From Nitratireductor sp. B36 (GTDB lineage: Bacteria; Pseudomonadota; Alphaproteobacteria; Rhizobiales; Rhizobiaceae): a DNA stretch of 64,000 nt. Below the pieces are notes generated by a model. The model searched no databases. It was not told the origin of the DNA and was given only the letters and a program-made list of their open reading frames with translations. The stretch spans positions 696,997-760,996 of the forward strand of contig NZ_JACKZY010000003.1 in the NCBI RefSeq assembly GCF_020833685.1, read 5' to 3'. Of this stretch, positions 8,274 to 16,577 are shown one piece after another. The stretch's first letter is position 1; each line of letters starts with the position of its first letter. A program made the position numbers and the translations under genes.

Positions 8274-8855
8274 ATGAACACCTCCCGCGATCTGAAGAAA
8301 GAACTCCGTGCAGCTGCGCTTGCGCGTCGTGATGCGCTGGATGCCGCGTGGCGCCAGGAGGTAGGGCAGCAGCTTGCCACCCATGCGGATGCGCTGGCGC
8401 CGTCGCCGGGGGGCGTGGTCTCCGGTTTCTGGCCGATGCGCTCGGAAATGGATGTGCGTCCGCTGATGAACGCACTTGCCGTACGTGGTGCACGGATCGC
8501 GCTGCCGGCCATTCTCGACAAAACCACCATCGTCTTCCGCGAATATCTGCCTGATGTGCCAATGGTCGATATGGGCTTTGGCACCATGGGGCCGGGTGAA
8601 GATGCGCCCGTGCTTGATCCCGATGTGATGCTGGTGCCGCTCGCCGCCTTCGATGCACGCGGTCATCGCATCGGTTATGGGGCAGGCTATTACGACCGCG
8701 CCATAGCGCGGTTGAAGGCGAAGGGTTGTGCACCGCGCCTCATCGGCATCGCCTTCGATTGCCAGGAAGTGGACTGTGTGCCCGACGAGGCGCATGACCA
8801 GCCCCTGTCGGAAATCCTTACCGAGACGGGGTTGCGGCGATTCACTGAAGCGTGA
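8274..8855 (+). CDS. fthC: 5-formyltetrahydrofolate cyclo-ligase
   Basis: The 193-residue product has the family length and the C-terminal GYGAGYYDR nucleotide-binding motif. The preceding PGEDAPVLDPDVMLVPL segment is typical. It converts 5-formyl-THF to 5,10-methenyl-THF with ATP in cytosolic one-carbon metabolism. The N-terminus begins with a basic helix (KKELRAAALARRDAL) as in other members. It follows 6S RNA by about 80 bases, and processing from a shared transcript is known for this pair in other bacteria. The next gene starts 50 bases downstream. Confidence 0.93.
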   Translation: MNTSRDLKKELRAAALARRDALDAAWRQEVGQQLATHADALAPSPGGVVSGFWPMRSEMDVRPLMNALAVRGARIALPAILDKTTIVFREYLPDVPMVDMGFGTMGPGEDAPVLDPDVMLVPLAAFDARGHRIGYGAGYYDRAIARLKAKGCAPRLIGIAFDCQEVDCVPDEAHDQPLSEILTETGLRRFTEA

Positions 8856-8905
8856 GAGGTTTTTTGCGCTTTTCACCCACGCCTCCGATGCTCTAGAAGC
8901 GGCGC

Positions 8906-9730
8906 ATGAGATTTTTGTTTCTTGGCGATATGGTCGGCCGCGCCGGCCGCACGGCGGTCTGGGAAAAGCTCCCCGGCCTGATTTCCGATTTCCGGCTGGA
9001 TTTCGTTGTGGTGAATGGCGAGAACGCGGCCGGCGGTTTCGGCATCACCGAGGAGATTTTCCGGGCTACGCTCGATGCCGGCGCCGATGTGGTGACGACA
9101 GGCAATCACGTCTGGGATCAGCGCGAGGCGCTGACCTTCGCCCCCCGCGAGGAGCGTTTCCTGCGGCCGGCGAATTTTCCCAAGGGCACGCCGGGCCGGG
9201 GTTCGGGTGTCTATATGGCAAAGAACGGTGCCCGGGTCCTTGTCTCCAACATCATGGGCCGGGTCTTCATGCATCCCGAGCTCGACGATCCCTTCGCCTG
9301 CGTGGAGGATGTGCTGGCTGCCTGTCCGCTGGGCGATCAGGCCGATGCCGTCATTCTCGATTTTCATGCCGAGGCAACGTCTGAGAAGATGTGTTTCGGC
9401 CATTTCGTGGACGGGCGGGCGAGCCTAGTCGTGGGCACGCACACGCACCAGCCGACCGCCGATCACCAGATCCTCAATGGCGGCACGGGCTATCTCTCCG
9501 ATGCCGGCATGTGCGGCGATTACGATTCCTCGCTTGGCATGGACAAGGAAGAACCGCTCAACCGTTTCACGGCGAAAGTGCCCAAGGGACGCTTTGAGGC
9601 GGCATCCGGCCCTGCCACGATTTGCGGTGTCGGGCTGGAGATTTCAGACCGTACCGGGCTTTGCGAGCAGATCGCCCCATTGCGGCTCGGTCCCCGGCTT
9701 GAGGAAACCGTTCCTGCCTTCTGGCGTTGA
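8906..9730 (+). CDS. YmdB-type metallophosphoesterase
   Basis: This 274-residue protein matches the YmdB/TIGR00282 family. It has metal-binding GDMVGRAGR at the N-terminus, NGENAAGG near residue 40, GNHVWDQRE near 70 and the C-terminal GTHTHQPTAD and GYLSDAGMCG segments. Family members are dinuclear-metal phosphodiesterases; Bacillus YmdB acts on cyclic nucleotides. It is common next to fthC in Rhizobiales, and the 50-base spacing suggests cotranscription. Confidence 0.9.
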   Translation: MRFLFLGDMVGRAGRTAVWEKLPGLISDFRLDFVVVNGENAAGGFGITEEIFRATLDAGADVVTTGNHVWDQREALTFAPREERFLRPANFPKGTPGRGSGVYMAKNGARVLVSNIMGRVFMHPELDDPFACVEDVLAACPLGDQADAVILDFHAEATSEKMCFGHFVDGRASLVVGTHTHQPTADHQILNGGTGYLSDAGMCGDYDSSLGMDKEEPLNRFTAKVPKGRFEAASGPATICGVGLEISDRTGLCEQIAPLRLGPRLEETVPAFWR

Positions 9731-9799
9731 CGCTGGGCGCGTGCACGCATAACTCTGCGAAACGCTATATTTGAACAATTGCCAGCGAGGGGTGCTGCA

Positions 9800-10567
9800 A
9801 TGGAATGGCTTGCCGGTCACTTCGAGTTTGTCTCCAATCCGGAAGCCTGGGTCGCGCTTGTGACCCTGGTGGTGCTTGAGATCGTTCTCGGCATCGACAA
9901 TCTGATCTTCATCTCCATCCTGACGAACAAGTTGCCACAGGAGCAGCAGGCGCGGGCACGGCGCATCGGCATCAGCGCGGCCCTGATCCTGCGGCTGGCG
10001 CTGCTCGCCACCATTTCCATCATCGTGCAGCTCACCGAGCCCGTGTTTGAGCTGTTCGGCCACGGTTTCTCCTGGCGTGATCTCATTCTCATTGCCGGTG
10101 GTCTCTTCCTGGTCTGGAAAGCCACGAAGGAAATTCACCATTCGGTTGATCCCGACGACGGCAAGGAGAACATGATGGGCAAGGTCACGATGACGGCTGG
10201 TGCCGCCATCGTTCAGATCCTGCTTCTCGACCTGGTGTTCTCCATCGATTCGATCATCACCGCCGTCGGCATGACCGATGAGATCGCGATCATGTTCATC
10301 GCCGTCATCTCGGCCGTAACCGTGATGCTGATCGCTGCCGAGCCTCTGTCGCGCTTCATTGCGGCCAACCCGACCGTCGTCATGCTGGCGCTCGCTTTCC
10401 TGCTGATGATCGGCATGACGCTGATCGCAGACGGCATGGGCTTCCACGTTCCCAAGGGCTATATCTACGCCGCCATGGGTTTCTCGGCGCTGGTCGAGGG
10501 GCTCAACATGATGGCGCGGCGCAAGCGGGCGCGCGACAAGGCGCTGGCGGAAGGTTCGGCTGAGTAG
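9800..10567 (+). CDS. TerC-family integral membrane protein
   Basis: The product has about 255 residues from the ATG at 9800, with GCGAGGGG about 9 bases upstream. It has at least seven hydrophobic helices. The family motifs are [14 protein letters not shown] in the first helix and the mirrored [16 protein letters not shown] in the fourth, each with a conserved acidic residue in the membrane. TerC/YoaE-type proteins are linked to metal ion (Mn) efflux during exoenzyme metalation, and the historic tellurite-resistance name is not evidence of that function. It stands alone between ymdB and a repeat element. Confidence 0.88.
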   Translation: MEWLAGHFEFVSNPEAWVALVTLVVLEIVLGIDNLIFISILTNKLPQEQQARARRIGISAALILRLALLATISIIVQLTEPVFELFGHGFSWRDLILIAGGLFLVWKATKEIHHSVDPDDGKENMMGKVTMTAGAAIVQILLLDLVFSIDSIITAVGMTDEIAIMFIAVISAVTVMLIAAEPLSRFIAANPTVVMLALAFLLMIGMTLIADGMGFHVPKGYIYAAMGFSALVEGLNMMARRKRARDKALAEGSAE

Positions 10568-10670
10568 CGCAATTCCAGGAAAAGTGGAAACCGGTTTTCC
10601 GCTCGGATTTGCGAACAAAAAGCAAAATGGAGAGTGTCTGCAATTCAACGAAAAGCGGACACGCTCCAGG
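10568..10670. repeat. Rhizobial-type intergenic palindromic repeat
   Basis: Directly after the TerC stop there are two inverted repeats. GGAAAA at 10578-10583 pairs with TTTTCC at 10595-10600 around an ACCGGT core. The second stem pairs 10629-10641 with 10655-10667 (11 of 13 bases). The two-palindrome layout with a GAAAAGTGG-AACCGG core matches, from memory, the short mosaic repeats dispersed in Rhizobiales intergenic DNA. It could also fold as a transcript end for the TerC gene and the convergent MBL gene. Confidence 0.6.
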
Positions 10671-10675
10671 TAAGG

Positions 10676-11482
10676 CTAAACGCCGTCCAGGATGACGATG
10701 GTCGGTCGCCGTGGCAGATTGTCAAGCGCCACGGTGATCGTCCGTCCCTCACGGAAATCGAGCTCGAAACCACCGCCCATCCGGCTTGTGAAAGCGCTGA
10801 GGGGTGTGGAGTGCCGATGCATGGGCAGGATGACCGATGAGGAAAGCCGGCGTGCGATTTCGCTCATCCCGTCGAGCGAGAGCGTCAGCCCGCCATCAAC
10901 GGGCACCATCACCACGTCGAGCCTGCCGATGGCCGCATAGTCACTGTCGTCGAGCCTGTGGTGGAGATGGCCCAGATGGCCGATGCACAGGCCCGCCACC
11001 TCGAAGATGAAGATGGAGTTGGCGTCCGGCTCCATGGCGCCATAGCGGTGGATGTCGGTCGTCACGTTGCGGATATAGACGTCTTCCACGAGAAGCGAAT
11101 GCCGCGCCGGCCCACCTTCCGGGTTCCAGCCCGGCAGCACATGCTCGATGGCCGGATCGGGACTGCGGGTGAAATGGGTGCCGTGCGCCTTGTTCATGGT
11201 GACGACACGCGGCACCGGACTGGCCCCATACGCTCCCGAGAAATCCGTGGCGATGGTGACGCCGGCGGGCGTCTCGATGATATAGGTGGAGTGGCCCGCA
11301 TAGGTGATATCGACCGCCTCCGCGCTGGCCGCTGTTGGGAGAGCAAGGGAGGCGTAGATCACTTTAGGCAATCCCTGAGCCATGGCCAGACACGTGCTTG
11401 GCCGCTCGGTTTGCGCTTGCGCTGCGGCAAACGGTAAAAGCAAAATGGTCAGTAAGGCTGCAATCAGTCGGAAGGCGTTCAT
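10676..11482 (-). CDS. UlaG-like MBL-fold protein, exported, degenerate metal site
   Basis: The product has about 268 residues. The ATG at 11482 has GGGAG 6 bases upstream; an ATG at 11488 is adjacent to the same site and less likely. It has a signal peptide ending near AAAQAQ, so it should be periplasmic. The fold follows UlaG/COG2220: [11 protein letters not shown] at the first strand, [11 protein letters not shown] in the middle, and a late PMHRHSTPL motif. The normal HxHxDH zinc motif is replaced by MNKAHGTHF, so hydrolase activity is doubtful. It is divergent from yebC and shares a 148-base promoter region. Confidence 0.8.
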   Translation of the reverse strand: MNAFRLIAALLTILLLPFAAAQAQTERPSTCLAMAQGLPKVIYASLALPTAASAEAVDITYAGHSTYIIETPAGVTIATDFSGAYGASPVPRVVTMNKAHGTHFTRSPDPAIEHVLPGWNPEGGPARHSLLVEDVYIRNVTTDIHRYGAMEPDANSIFIFEVAGLCIGHLGHLHHRLDDSDYAAIGRLDVVMVPVDGGLTLSLDGMSEIARRLSSSVILPMHRHSTPLSAFTSRMGGGFELDFREGRTITVALDNLPRRPTIVILDGV

Positions 11483-11630
11483 CGGCATCTCCCGTTTTGG
11501 ACGGCCAATTCTACGGCAAAGCGCCGCGGTGCGCCATGTTTGGCAGCCGGCGGTTCTGGACGTTGGCCGGCATTTTCACTATAAGGCGGCGTTATTTCGT
11601 TGCATTCAAAAGACCGTGAGAAGGAGCCCC

Positions 11631-12380
11631 ATGGCCGGTCATTCCCAATTTAAGAACATCATGCACCGCAAGGGCCGGCAGGATGCCGTTCGCTCGAAGA
11701 TGTTTTCCAAGCTGGCGCGCGAAATCACCGTCGCAGCCAAGATGGGACTGCCCGACCCGGCGATGAACCCGCGTCTGCGCCTGGCCATCCAGAACGCCAA
11801 GGCCCAGTCCATGCCCAAGGACAACATCGAACGCGCCATCAAAAAGGCGTCGGGCGGTGATGCGGAAAACTATGACGAGGTGCGCTATGAGGGCTATGGC
11901 CCCGGCGGCGTGGCAATCATCGTCGAGGCGCTGACGGACAACCGCAATCGTTCTGCCTCCAACATTCGCGCTGCCTTCACCAAGGCTGGCGGGTCGCTGG
12001 GGGAGACAGGATCGGTCTCCTTCATGTTCGACCGTGTGGGCGAGATCATCTATCCGGCCGACAAGGGCGACGCCGACACGGTGATGGAGGCGGCCATCGA
12101 GGCCGGCGCCGAAGACGTCCAGTCGGATGAGAACGGCCATGTCATCACCTGCGCCTTTGAAGATATCGGCGATGTCACGACAGCGCTGGAAGCGGCACTC
12201 GGCGAGGCGGAATCCGTCAAGGCGATCTGGCGGCCGCAAACCGGCACACCGGTTGACGAGGAGCGCGCCCAGTCGATCCTGAAGCTTGTTGCCACGCTTG
12301 AGGATGACGACGACGTGCAGAACGTCTACGCCAATTTCGAGGTCGATGACGAGACGCTTGCGAAACTCAGCGCGGCCTGA
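11631..12380 (+). CDS. yebC: YebC/PmpR-family translation/transcription factor
   Basis: This 249-residue protein starts with the family signature [15 protein letters not shown], and AGAAGGAG lies just upstream of its ATG. The central segment contains [19 protein letters not shown] and the [10 protein letters not shown] motif. YebC proteins were first described as regulators and are now associated with relief of ribosome stalling, including at proline stretches. This is inferred from the family. A GC hairpin follows the stop codon. Confidence 0.94.
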   Translation: MAGHSQFKNIMHRKGRQDAVRSKMFSKLAREITVAAKMGLPDPAMNPRLRLAIQNAKAQSMPKDNIERAIKKASGGDAENYDEVRYEGYGPGGVAIIVEALTDNRNRSASNIRAAFTKAGGSLGETGSVSFMFDRVGEIIYPADKGDADTVMEAAIEAGAEDVQSDENGHVITCAFEDIGDVTTALEAALGEAESVKAIWRPQTGTPVDEERAQSILKLVATLEDDDDVQNVYANFEVDDETLAKLSAA

Positions 12381-12389
12381 CCGCGCTCT

Positions 12390-12411
12390 TGCCGGGCATT
12401 CTGGCCCGGCA
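12390..12411 (+). terminator. GC-rich hairpin after yebC
   Basis: TGCCGGGC at 12390-12397 pairs perfectly with GCCCGGCA at 12404-12411 around a 6-base loop. There is no T-run after it, so it is a possible but weak intrinsic terminator or an mRNA 3' stabiliser. Confidence 0.4.
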
Positions 12412-12446
12412 TCTACTTCCCGCCCGTTTGGCAAAGGACGTTTGGC

Positions 12447-12731
12447 ATGTCCGGGCACCGCGTGACAATCACCTACTGCACCCAGTGCCAATGGCTCCTG
12501 CGGTCGGCCTGGCTTGCCCAGGAGCTTCTCTCCACCTTTTCCACGGAGCTATCCGAAGTGGCGCTGCGCCCCGGCACGGGAGGCATCTTCGAGGTCTCCT
12601 GCGACGATACACTTATCTGGGAACGGAAGCGCGATGGCGGTTTTCCCGATGCCAAGACGCTGAAACAGCGCGTGCGTGACGTGATCGATCCGGAGCGTGA
12701 TCTCGGACACATCGACAAGCCGGCAACCTAA
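12447..12731 (+). CDS. SelW/SelT/SelH (Rdx)-family thioredoxin-like protein
   Basis: This 94-residue protein has the short SelW-like fold. An early strand ends in YCTQCQW, a CxxC motif with Cys where vertebrate SelW has selenocysteine. A helix and a C-terminal DGGFPDAKTLKQRVRD segment typical of the family follow. A redox role with glutathione or thioredoxin partners is inferred from the fold. It lies 66 bases after yebC and is followed by a strong terminator. Confidence 0.85.
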   Translation: MSGHRVTITYCTQCQWLLRSAWLAQELLSTFSTELSEVALRPGTGGIFEVSCDDTLIWERKRDGGFPDAKTLKQRVRDVIDPERDLGHIDKPAT

Positions 12732-12742
12732 ATGGAAGCAAC

Positions 12743-12772
12743 AAAAAACCCGCCCTCTTGAGGCGGGTTTTT
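12743..12772. terminator. Bidirectional intrinsic terminator
   Basis: AAAACCCGCC pairs with GGCGGGTTTT around a 7-base loop and has A- and T-runs on the two sides. It can end both the SelW-like gene on the plus strand and rpmE on the minus strand. Confidence 0.88.
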
Positions 12773-12797
12773 GCAATCTCTGCTGCGTTGGAGCGGG

Positions 12798-13019
12798 TTA
12801 GATGCCCAGTCCCTGATAACGCTGCTTGAACTTGGAGACGCGGCCACCGCGGTCCATCAGCGACTGCTGACCACCGGTCCATGCCGGATGCGTGGACGGG
12901 TCGATGTCGAGCTGGAGCGTGTCGCCCTCTTTGCCCCAGGTGGAGCGGGTTTCATACTCGGTGCCGTCCGTCATGACGACCTTGATCGTGTGATAGTCGG
13001 GATGAATTTCGGCTTTCAT
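12798..13019 (-). CDS. rpmE: 50S ribosomal protein L31
   Basis: This 73-residue protein begins [10 protein letters not shown] and ends in the family segment [18 protein letters not shown]31 sits on the central protuberance of the large subunit and bridges to the 30S head. None of the four zinc-ligand cysteines of the C+ form is present, so this is the C- type, which binds no zinc. An upstream extension of the frame to 13106 is not supported. Confidence 0.95.
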   Translation of the reverse strand: MKAEIHPDYHTIKVVMTDGTEYETRSTWGKEGDTLQLDIDPSTHPAWTGGQQSLMDRGGRVSKFKQRYQGLGI

Positions 13020-13225
13020 CGGCTTGTCCTGAATTTGGTCGGGGTAACAACCAAGACCGCACTTGCGGCAATTGCACCCATCCTGAAAACTTGAAGCCGC
13101 GGCCAAGGAAGGCTACGGCTTCGGAATTGGTTGGCGAGCCTATACATCAGGTCCGGCGACAAGACAAGAGTTGAGCGGGGTACAAATTGCCGCTCGCGGA
13201 CATGGTGTGAAAAAGGGAACTGACG

Positions 13226-15031
13226 ATGGCGCGTGGAAGAATGGCGTCGGACGAAAGGGAACAGGCAGCGAAGCGGCGGTCTCTCAAGCCACTCCGGCGC
13301 CTCTTGCCCTATGTCGGACGTTATCGCGGGCTGGCTGCCGGTGCCGCGTTTTTCCTCGTTATCGCGGCCATCGCGACGTTGACGCTGCCACTTGCGGTGC
13401 GGCGCATGATCGATCATGGATTCTCGGAATCCGACTCCATCTTCATCGCCAATTATTTTTCAATGCTGATTGTGGTGGCGGCCGTGCTCGCCGTCGCCTC
13501 TGCCGGCCGCTATTTCTTCGTCATCACGCTTGGCGAGCGTGTCGTGAGCGATCTGCGGCGCGACGTGTTCGATCATGTCACGCGGCTTTCTCCGGGCTTT
13601 TTTGACACGGTCCAGTCCGGCGAAATCGTGTCACGCATTTCTGCCGATGCGACACAGGTCAAATCTGCGGTGGGGGCGACGATCTCCCAGGCTTTGCGGA
13701 ACGTGATTATGGGATTGGGCGCGGTGGGCATGATGGTCGTCACGAGCCCCCGGCTTTCGCTCCTTGTGGTGGCGGCGATCCCGGTCATCGTCTTGCCGCT
13801 GGTCGCCTTTGGCCGCTCCGTGCGCCGGCGGTCGCGATTTGCGCAGGACACGCTGGCTGACGCCACCGCCTATGCGGGCGAACAGATCGGCGCCATGCGC
13901 ACACTCCAGGCTTTCACCGGAGAAGCCACGGCGCGGGGTAAATTCTCCGAAGCAATCGAGACAGCATTCGCCGCTGCACGCTCGTCCATCTTCGCGCGCT
14001 CCTTTCTCACGTTCTTTGCCATCTTCATGACCTTCAGCTCGGTTGTCGCCGTCTTGTGGTTCGGATCGCGTGACGTTCTCTCGGGCGCCATGACGCCGGG
14101 AACGCTCGGCCAGTTCCTGCTCTACTCGGTTCTGGCGGCTGGCGCTTTGGGCGCCCTTTCGGAAGTCTGGGGGGAGCTTTCGCAGGCTGCGGGCGCTGCC
14201 GAGCGTATGAGTGAGCTTCTTGCCGAGAAACCGGTCATCACGGCGCCAGCCAATCCGGCCACGCTGCCTGAGCCGGCGCATGGTGAAGTGGCTTTCGAGG
14301 ATGTTTCTTTCGCCTATCCCACGCGACCGGACCGATCGGCTCTGCACGGGCTGAACTTCAGGGTGAGGCCGGGTGAGACGGTCGCGATTGTTGGTCCGTC
14401 CGGTGCGGGCAAGACCACGATCTTCTCACTGCTGTTGCGCTACTATGATCCAGACACAGGGACTGTTCGTGTCGATGGCGTCGACGCTCGGCAGGCGGAT
14501 CCGCTGGCTCTGCGGGCGCGCATGGCCATTGTGCCGCAGGATGTCACCATTTTTGCCGCCAGCGCCGGGGACAACATTGCCTTTGGCCGCCCGGATGCGA
14601 CCCGTGCGGAAATCGAGGCTGCAGCGCGGGCTGCGCTTGCGCATGATTTCATCAGCGATCTGGCAGAGGGGTACGACACGCTGGTGGGTGAGCGCGGCGT
14701 CACCCTGTCCGGCGGTCAGCGCCAGCGTATGGCCATTGCACGCGCCATCCTGCGCGATGCACCGATCCTGCTTCTGGACGAAGCAACCTCGGCGCTCGAT
14801 TCGCAGAGCGAGACGCTGGTGCAGCAGGCCCTGGAACATCTGATGAAGGGACGCACCACGCTCGTCATCGCGCACCGGCTGTCGACGGTTCTGAAGGCCG
14901 ACCGCATTCTCGTCCTTGATGAGGGGCGTATTGTTGAAGAAGGCACGCACACCGAGCTTGTTGCGGCAGGCGGTGTTTATGCGAACCTAGCAAGCCTTCA
15001 GTTCGATGCCCCCGGCGAGGCGGCGGAATGA
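13226..15031 (+). CDS. ABC exporter, fused permease and ATPase (MsbA-like)
   Basis: This 601-residue half-transporter has a type-I exporter membrane domain of six helices (about residues 30-320), then an ATPase domain. Walker A is VGPSGAGKTT near residue 391, the Q-loop follows, the signature is LSGGQRQRM, and Walker B is ILLLDEATSALD, followed by the H-loop in IAHRLST. It would work as a homodimer exporting lipid or another hydrophobic substrate. It resembles the alphaproteobacterial MsbA-related family, but lipid A as substrate is not proven. It stands alone, divergent from rpmE. Confidence 0.9.
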   Translation: MARGRMASDEREQAAKRRSLKPLRRLLPYVGRYRGLAAGAAFFLVIAAIATLTLPLAVRRMIDHGFSESDSIFIANYFSMLIVVAAVLAVASAGRYFFVITLGERVVSDLRRDVFDHVTRLSPGFFDTVQSGEIVSRISADATQVKSAVGATISQALRNVIMGLGAVGMMVVTSPRLSLLVVAAIPVIVLPLVAFGRSVRRRSRFAQDTLADATAYAGEQIGAMRTLQAFTGEATARGKFSEAIETAFAAARSSIFARSFLTFFAIFMTFSSVVAVLWFGSRDVLSGAMTPGTLGQFLLYSVLAAGALGALSEVWGELSQAAGAAERMSELLAEKPVITAPANPATLPEPAHGEVAFEDVSFAYPTRPDRSALHGLNFRVRPGETVAIVGPSGAGKTTIFSLLLRYYDPDTGTVRVDGVDARQADPLALRARMAIVPQDVTIFAASAGDNIAFGRPDATRAEIEAAARAALAHDFISDLAEGYDTLVGERGVTLSGGQRQRMAIARAILRDAPILLLDEATSALDSQSETLVQQALEHLMKGRTTLVIAHRLSTVLKADRILVLDEGRIVEEGTHTELVAAGGVYANLASLQFDAPGEAAE

Positions 15032-15051
15032 GTTGAGGCTGAACTCCCGCC

Positions 15052-15741
15052 TCAAATAAACGTCGCGATTTCCTCCAGAGGCTTTTTCTCCATCGCATGC
15101 TGGGGAATGGTGGCGTCCTCTTTGGGATAGCCAACAACCATCAAAATATATGGCTTGTCGTGCGGGTCCCGGCCGCACAGTTCGTTGAGAAAGCTCATCG
15201 GGTTGGGTGTGTGGGTCAGCGTGGCAAGTCCCGCCCGATGCAGGGCAGCGATCAGAAAACCCGTGGCGATGCTCACCGATTCGGGCACATAGTAATTCTT
15301 GCGTTTCACGCCGTCGGCAGAACGGCTGCGTCGTTCGCCGAACACGCAGATCAGCCATGGCGCTTCCTCCAGAAACGGCTTGCTCGCATCGGTACCCAGC
15401 GGTCCCAGCGCCTGCAGCCATTCTTCTCCCGCACGTCCCTCGTAAAACGCTTTCTCTTCGACTTCGGCCGCTTCGCGGATCTGCTTCTTCACGGCAGGGT
15501 CGCCGATGACCGCAAAGTGCCAGGGCTGGTGGTTTGCGCCATTGGGAGCGGTTCCTGCCGCCCTGATGCAGGTCTCGATAATGTCGCGCGGAACGGGGCG
15601 GCTTGAAAAGTCGCGCACCGTGTGCCGCGTGCGGATCTCATCATAGAAGGCTCGTGCCCGCGCCCGCATTTCCTCCACTGGATACTCCCTGTAATCGGGA
15701 AGCGGAACAGGGCGATATTCCTGAGTGGCGTTGTTGCTCAT
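15052..15741 (-). CDS. Nitroreductase-family flavoprotein
   Basis: The product has about 229 residues from the ATG at 15741, which has GGAGGA 9 bases upstream; the frame is open to 15783. The FMN-binding [14 protein letters not shown] and [13 protein letters not shown] motifs place it in the nitroreductase superfamily. The GANxxPW pattern recalls the iodotyrosine deiodinase-like branch. It would reduce nitro- or halo-aromatics or another acceptor with NAD(P)H; the substrate is unknown. A GntR regulator is next upstream on the same strand, with a palindromic operator between them. Confidence 0.87.
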   Translation of the reverse strand: MSNNATQEYRPVPLPDYREYPVEEMRARARAFYDEIRTRHTVRDFSSRPVPRDIIETCIRAAGTAPNGANHQPWHFAVIGDPAVKKQIREAAEVEEKAFYEGRAGEEWLQALGPLGTDASKPFLEEAPWLICVFGERRSRSADGVKRKNYYVPESVSIATGFLIAALHRAGLATLTHTPNPMSFLNELCGRDPHDKPYILMVVGYPKEDATIPQHAMEKKPLEEIATFI

Positions 15742-15759
15742 GCGGACGGTTCCTCCATT

Positions 15760-15784
15760 TTGTCCGATAAGATTGTCGGACAAT
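15760..15784. promoter_or_regulatory. Probable GntR/FCD operator
   Basis: ATTGTCGGACAAT at 15772-15784 is a perfect 13-base palindrome. Five bases upstream, TTGTCCGA (15760-15767) repeats a half-site in inverted orientation. This is the form bound by FCD-type GntR regulators, one of which is encoded next door. It lies 19-43 bases upstream of the nitroreductase start, where binding would block transcription. Confidence 0.6.
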
Positions 15785-15821
15785 CGTTCAGGCGAGGCTC
15801 GACGTCAAGCATCGACGTGGT

Positions 15822-16517
15822 TCACGCCATCGATGCGTTCTTGCCAATGTGCTGTTTCGGTGGCGCAAAATGATCGTCAGGCAGCGATTGAATGAGCTTT
15901 CTCGCGTTCTCGATGTGGCGAAGCATGGCGGTTCGCGCTCCGTCTTCGTCGTTGGCAACCACGCATTCCGTCACTTCCCGGTGCTGCCGATTGGTTTCGA
16001 ACACGTGGCTGCGGTCCACGAGTACTCGAAACTGCAGCCAATAGAGCGAATTGGACAATCGTGTGAGCGTATCGCTGAGGAGGGGGTTTTCCGCAGTCTC
16101 GCGAAAGAGCCGGTGAAACTGGCCATTGAGCTGCGAGAAGCGGTTCATGTTGCCCTCATCGACAGCAGCGTCCAGATCGCTTTGCAAGGTAACAAGAGCC
16201 GACGGAGCGACATGCAGCTTCGGCAGGGCGAGGGTGACCGCAAGCGCTTCCAGCGCCCCGCGCACCTGAAAGAGATTGTCCACCTCCGCGCGTGATAGCT
16301 GGCGAACCATCACGCCCCGATGCGGTTCCGCCGCGAGAAGACCATCGGCCGTCAGCCGGCGAAACGCTTCACGCACGGAGGAGCGGGACACGCCGAGCCG
16401 GGCAGTGAACTCGCTTTCCGTCAACCTCTGGCCGGGAACAAGCCGTCCGGTGCGAACGGCTTCGGTCAGAGCGTCGGCCACTGTCTCCACAGTGGATCGG
16501 GAATCGGTGTCTTCCAT
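15822..16517 (-). CDS. GntR-family regulator, FCD domain
   Basis: The product has 231 residues from the ATG at 16517. A GTG at 16574, 3 bases after the carboxypeptidase stop, would add 19 residues, and neither start has a clear ribosome site. The N-terminal winged helix contains LTESEFTARLGVSRSSVREAFRRL. The C-terminal helical FCD ligand domain includes the metal-type NGQFHRLFRETAENP segment and the late HREVTECVVANDEDGA motif. Such regulators bind organic acids and repress neighbours. The palindrome between this gene and the nitroreductase is the likely operator. Confidence 0.88.
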   Translation of the reverse strand: MEDTDSRSTVETVADALTEAVRTGRLVPGQRLTESEFTARLGVSRSSVREAFRRLTADGLLAAEPHRGVMVRQLSRAEVDNLFQVRGALEALAVTLALPKLHVAPSALVTLQSDLDAAVDEGNMNRFSQLNGQFHRLFRETAENPLLSDTLTRLSNSLYWLQFRVLVDRSHVFETNRQHREVTECVVANDEDGARTAMLRHIENARKLIQSLPDDHFAPPKQHIGKNASMA

Positions 16518-16577
16518 GGTGGCGAGAGTGTGCCGATGCCGGCGCTCTGACAAGCCTTCCTGTCCGGGTGGCACGGC

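Noticed and set aside
3603-10567. TerB and TerC genes as a tellurite-resistance system
   Set aside because: They are 5.7 kb apart, no terA, terD or terE is present, and single-domain forms of both are common housekeeping proteins.
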